A stretch of 64,000 nucleotides of DNA from Liolophura sinensis (taxonomy: Eukaryota > Mollusca > Polyplacophora > Chitonida > Chitonidae), in NCBI RefSeq assembly GCF_032854445.1, contig NC_088300.1, forward strand, positions 8,184,001-8,248,000, in the 5' to 3' direction. The position numbers were made by a program, and so were the translations under genes. This document shows, in pieces, positions 61,601-64,000 of the stretch (positions within the stretch are counted from its first letter, which is position 1; every line of letters starts with the position of its first letter). The notes under the pieces are model-generated. The model did no database searches and was not told the DNA's origin. It saw nothing but the letters and a program-made list of their open reading frames with translations.

Positions 61601-63934
61601 TGAGTGTGGCTGGCAGAAGTTTTGGCTGGATAGGGTCGGGAGTTGACATCGCCACTGTAGGTTTTGTTACCATGGTTACTTGGCGAGGTTAAGAAGGAAG
61701 GCATCAGTAAGGACTTAAGGCCTGTGGTAAATAAGTCGAGGGAAAGCAGTGCTTATATATCACTATATCTTAGGACGAAACAAACACAGAAGATTATATT
61801 AAAAACTAATCAAAAACATAATAATCTACAGAATCACCGCTAAAACTGTAGCTGAAAAAGATCACCTATTTTTTTCAGAAACATTTTCTTTGCTGCATTA
61901 AAGTCAAATCCATGAAAACTAGGTTGGGGTGTGCTGTTTGTGTAAAGCACATTGATGTCATATGGACATTCTAGTTATAAGAAAGTTTGGACACAATGCT
62001 GCATAGTGAACTTCATAAGTGTATCAAAGGAGCTATTCTGGAATTTAAGGTTTCCTGAATTCAGTTTTAAAAAATCTACAATTATGTTGTTCTTTCTCAA
62101 ACCAGTTTTCAGTGGTCTTTGTAATGATTTGAGCTCTCTTTCTTTCTAGACATGATGAGAGTTTATCTGATGGCAGTGTGTAACGGTGGTTTAGCCAGGC
62201 CAAATAACGTGACAACCTACCCTAACCATGGAACCACATTACCACAAATCAACAGATAAAAACACCAAATTTCAGACTGTTCATCAACTTCAACCGTGAG
62301 TAGCTATGAGCAAATAATTAAGATATAGTATGTGTAATAGTATACCTTTCTAAATCATGGCAAAAGTATCTTATTCTTTTGTTTCTTTGAAAGTTTATAC
62401 AAAAATATACTAACTTCAGGTCATTTGTTTAATTAATTGAATGGTTAGCTAATGTTAAAAAGAAAAAAAAATACTATAAATTCTTTAAATTCTAGACCAC
62501 GGGCGCCAAATAAATTGCAATTAACATTAACGCATTTTTTTTACCTAATTCTGCTTAAGCCATGGTGCTAGGGGTGTGTGTAAATTGCTACTACTTATGC
62601 ATTTATATGAACAGTTAGAGCAAAACCCTGACTAAGGTAAATTGACATGAGGCCATATTTCACCAGTTCCATGTGAGAGCATAGGGCAGTTATCACACTG
62701 TCATCGCGCCTCAAGATTTGGTTTTGCTCTCTATGCTGTATTTCTCTAATTATATTATATCTGTAATACCCCCAGTTTCACACTGTTTAACCCATATGCA
62801 TACTACCCGAATCATAGCTTACGTGTGACATGCAAAGTTACAAACCATTAATCCACATGCTTCAATACAACATTAACATGCCTCCAGTTACAAAGTACAA
62901 TGGACAAGATTTGTGAAACAGTGATGATGTGCATTGCTCATTACTGAAAGGCCACAGCAAAGGTTAGAGCGAGCATTCAGATAAGCTACTGTCAATATGC
63001 AGGTTTGAAGATACCACATTACAACAACAGAGTGACGATGTTAAATATTGCAAATGGTAGTAGTTCTGTATACACATGAATACTGCCATGTTAAAGATAG
63101 GCAAGTAGCGCTAGTTAACTAAAGAGGCAATGTCATATTGCTACAAGATGTCACTTTGTTGTCATAATGATGTTACTGTAACACTACATACTGATGGAAT
63201 GAGATGTAACAAGTTTTAGCCATCCACCTCACTACATTACAACATTTCAGGTTACTATGACGTGCTGGGGAGGTGTTGATATTCTTACTTAATGTCAATC
63301 TATCCACACACGAATATACAGCACATGCTGAGCAACAGGCAATATACCACGTTTAGGGGATAAAAAAATTGGCACAGTAGAACTGCATGCAGCATGAGAT
63401 AAGGTAGTAAAATAAACAAGAATAAATTAAGAGCAAAACATATGATTCACATAAAGTCTAATGGTATTACATGTTCAGCTCAGAAATGTGTACACAGAGT
63501 TTGAGATCAGTGTAAAACAAGTTAGAAAGACAGGTAAACAAATGACGTCACCAATAATCAACCAACACCTGTGTTATAAGGAAGTCCATTTTTTTAACTA
63601 AAATTAATCCAACAAAACACTAATGAACTTTGTTACCATGTTGGTAGAAGAAGCTTTTCCTTCTCCAACTTCAACACCACCATGAAAACTTTGGCTACCA
63701 TATTGTGTTGTTTTGGAAATTATATATCTTTAGCTCACTGCTAAAAAATGCTCTAAAATTCCAGTACAGGTAAATGTATACACATACTGTTGAAGCCCTG
63801 TGAGGTCTCCACACTGTGAAAATGGCTGACAGTGTCATCTTTTCCTTCAGCTGATCTCTCTGTAAACTCCAATACTCTCTTCAATACCTTCCACTGTAAA
63901 ACCTGAACATCGCTGACTTCCTTGGAATCCTTCC
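43686..63934 (-). CDS. LYST: Lysosomal-trafficking regulator, C-terminal 27 exons (PH-BEACH-WD40); 5' part beyond the right edge
   Basis: Exons in transcript order: 63788-63934, 61191-61721, 60307-60440, 59982-60050, 59718-59849, 59331-59516, 58563-58639, 58047-58235, 56882-57027, 56347-56452, 55758-55819, 55354-55412, 54986-55138, 54338-54582, 53872-53938, 53178-53337, 52712-52852, 51833-52050, 51045-51287, 50416-50608, 49527-49663, 48877-48975, 48119-48261, 47689-47786, 44929-45082, 44368-44442 and 43686-43812 (stop). All phases agree; about 1362 residues. The order is PH-like ([20 protein letters not shown]), BEACH ([67 protein letters not shown]), then WD40 strands ([46 protein letters not shown]). 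The block order and sequence follow human LYST, the Chediak-Higashi protein, which controls lysosome and lysosome-related organelle size. Exon 61191-61721 encodes a low-complexity Ser/Pro-rich part. Confidence 0.96.
44066..44256. repeat. Long imperfect palindrome (foldback element)
   Basis: AACAAGACGTTCCTTATGGA and TTATTCACACGGCGTTT in the left half pair with AAACGTCGTGTGAATAA and TCCATAAGGAACATCTTGTT in the right half. The inner sequence also pairs (GATACTAACATCG with CAATGTTAATATT). Almost the whole 190 bases can fold into one hairpin with a loop near 44161. It lies in the last LYST intron. MITE or foldback origin is inferred. Confidence 0.85.
45950..47760 (-). repeat. Minisatellite derived from a LYST WD40 exon end and its splice donor, about 25 copies
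   Basis: Units of about 66 bp (right part) and 75 bp (left part, 46020-46760) share the minus-strand core GACATTGCCAGTGTTAGTGA then TGAAGGTGAGTG. The rightmost unit is the true exon 47689-47786, whose donor is GAAG|GTGAGTG. The other units repeat the exon end, the donor and the first intron bases. The 75-bp units carry an added CATATGTAGCTGTGGG-type variant. Translated units read like [17 protein letters not shown]. Confidence 0.95.
48496..48880 (-). repeat. 60-bp minisatellite derived from another LYST WD40 exon end and donor
   Basis: Five near-identical 60-bp units plus one diverged outer unit repeat the last 40 bases of exon 48877-48975 (GTGTGATAACTGTCTAC to CACTCTGCCAAG), followed by GTAAGG and some 15 intron bases. 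In a true splice context only the first donor (48876) continues the conserved LYST frame. Confidence 0.95.
49664..50415 (-). other. LYST intron, no gene seen
   Basis: AT-rich intron. An 89-residue plus-strand open frame at 49703-49972 has no recognisable family and no supporting signals. Confidence 0.5.
52262..52700. repeat. Minisatellite, 39-bp unit, about 11 copies
   Basis: The unit core is TTTTAGTATACAGTGTGTTT followed by CTATAGCGTGTGGACTGTG, with scattered substitutions. The array starts about 13 bases after the donor of LYST exon 52712-52852. It is open in both directions because 39 is a multiple of three; the resulting frames are not genes. Confidence 0.96.
53257..53482 (-). repeat. 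111-bp tandem duplication of the acceptor end of a LYST BEACH exon
   Basis: The first part of exon 53178-53337 and its acceptor recur, diverged, at about 53368-53482. The copy retains CTTTACAG and codons readable as HLKLEC, but has two one-base insertions relative to the exon, so it is frame-broken. Confidence 0.85.
54066..54182. repeat. 39-bp tandem repeat, 3 exact copies
   Basis: CAGACATTTGGTGACTTCAC followed by ATTTACTACTGGAGGATAT occurs three times without change, in a LYST intron. Confidence 0.97.
57028..57499 (-). other. LYST intron remainder, nothing recognised
   Basis: AT-rich sequence between exon 56882-57027 and the 21-bp minisatellite. Confidence 0.5.
57500..58010. repeat. 21-bp minisatellite, about 24 copies
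   Basis: The unit is ATGCCTTTTCACCGTGGTT plus AT, with C/T variants at a few sites. The array begins about 40 bases after the donor of LYST exon 58047-58235. It is open for about 180 codons in at least three plus and two minus frames because the unit lacks stops and has a length divisible by three. Confidence 0.97.
58664..58912 (-). mobile_element. Near full-length tRNA-derived SINE
   Basis: On the minus strand the element starts GTCTCCGTGGCTCAGTTGG (A-box TGGCTCAGTTGG at 58905-58894). It continues with GACCCAGGAGCCTCTCACC and a degraded B-box region, then the body (CCATAACGCTGGCCGCTG), and ends in a tail of TAAA-type repeats. It is the only copy here with the whole tRNA-like head. It sits in the LYST intron between exons 58563-58639 and 59331-59516, antisense to none of the exons. 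Confidence 0.92.
60441..61190 (-). other. LYST intron, no gene seen
   Basis: AT-rich intron with only short open frames; nothing recognisable. Confidence 0.5.
61722..63787 (-). other. LYST intron, no gene seen
   Basis: A 2.1-kb AT-rich intron. No repeat family, RNA gene or exon was recognised in it. Confidence 0.5.
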
Positions 63935-64000
63935 CTGGAAATACAGATTGCTGGTCTACAGTATTTTACCGCTATACTACCTCAATACAGCTGGCCTCAC
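63935..64000 (-). other. LYST intron running off the window
   Basis: Sequence upstream of the acceptor of exon 63788-63934. No further exon is visible before the edge. Confidence 0.6.

Overview
This is a eukaryotic window from an animal genome. All genes are split by canonical GT-AG introns, and the coding density is low with AT-rich introns and intergenic DNA. Five proteins can be assembled exon by exon, four of them with clear vertebrate orthologues. The source is most likely a lophotrochozoan invertebrate, probably a mollusc. That inference rests on the divergence level and on an abundant tRNA-derived SINE whose body resembles repeats common in mollusc genomes. Species cannot be fixed from the sequence alone.

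Layout: (1) 1-8191, plus strand, the 3' half of BTBD9 (two F5/8C-like domains). (2) 8192-16203, 3' UTR and intergenic DNA with one minisatellite. (3) 16204-29672, minus strand, a complete three-PLAT-domain protein of LOXHD1 type in 12 exons, with one frame-breaking base in exon 5. (4) 31722-32960, minus strand, TMEM223. (5) 33736-39188, plus strand, SNRNP48 (U11-48K of the minor spliceosome), head to head with TMEM223 across a gap of about 0.8 kb. (6) 39189-43685, intergenic DNA and 3' UTR with a 112-bp tandem repeat. (7) 43686 to the right edge, minus strand, the last 27 exons of LYST, covering the PH-BEACH-WD40 end. The codon phases of every exon junction listed were checked and agree.

The genes do not form a functional pathway. 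They are ordinary housekeeping or cell-biological genes: BTB adaptor, PLAT protein, mitochondrial membrane protein, minor-spliceosome factor and lysosomal trafficking regulator.

The most unusual feature is the tandem-repeat content. About ten minisatellites occupy roughly 10 percent of the window, and several are physically tied to splice sites. In LYST, two repeat arrays are amplified copies of the 3' end of a WD40 exon together with its splice donor. Three more arrays (one in the PLAT gene, two in LYST) begin within about 10-40 bases of a donor. Two further exons have a single decayed tandem copy of their acceptor end in the adjacent intron. Together these suggest recurrent tandem duplication at exon-intron boundaries. 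No virus, transposase, reverse transcriptase or CRISPR array was found.
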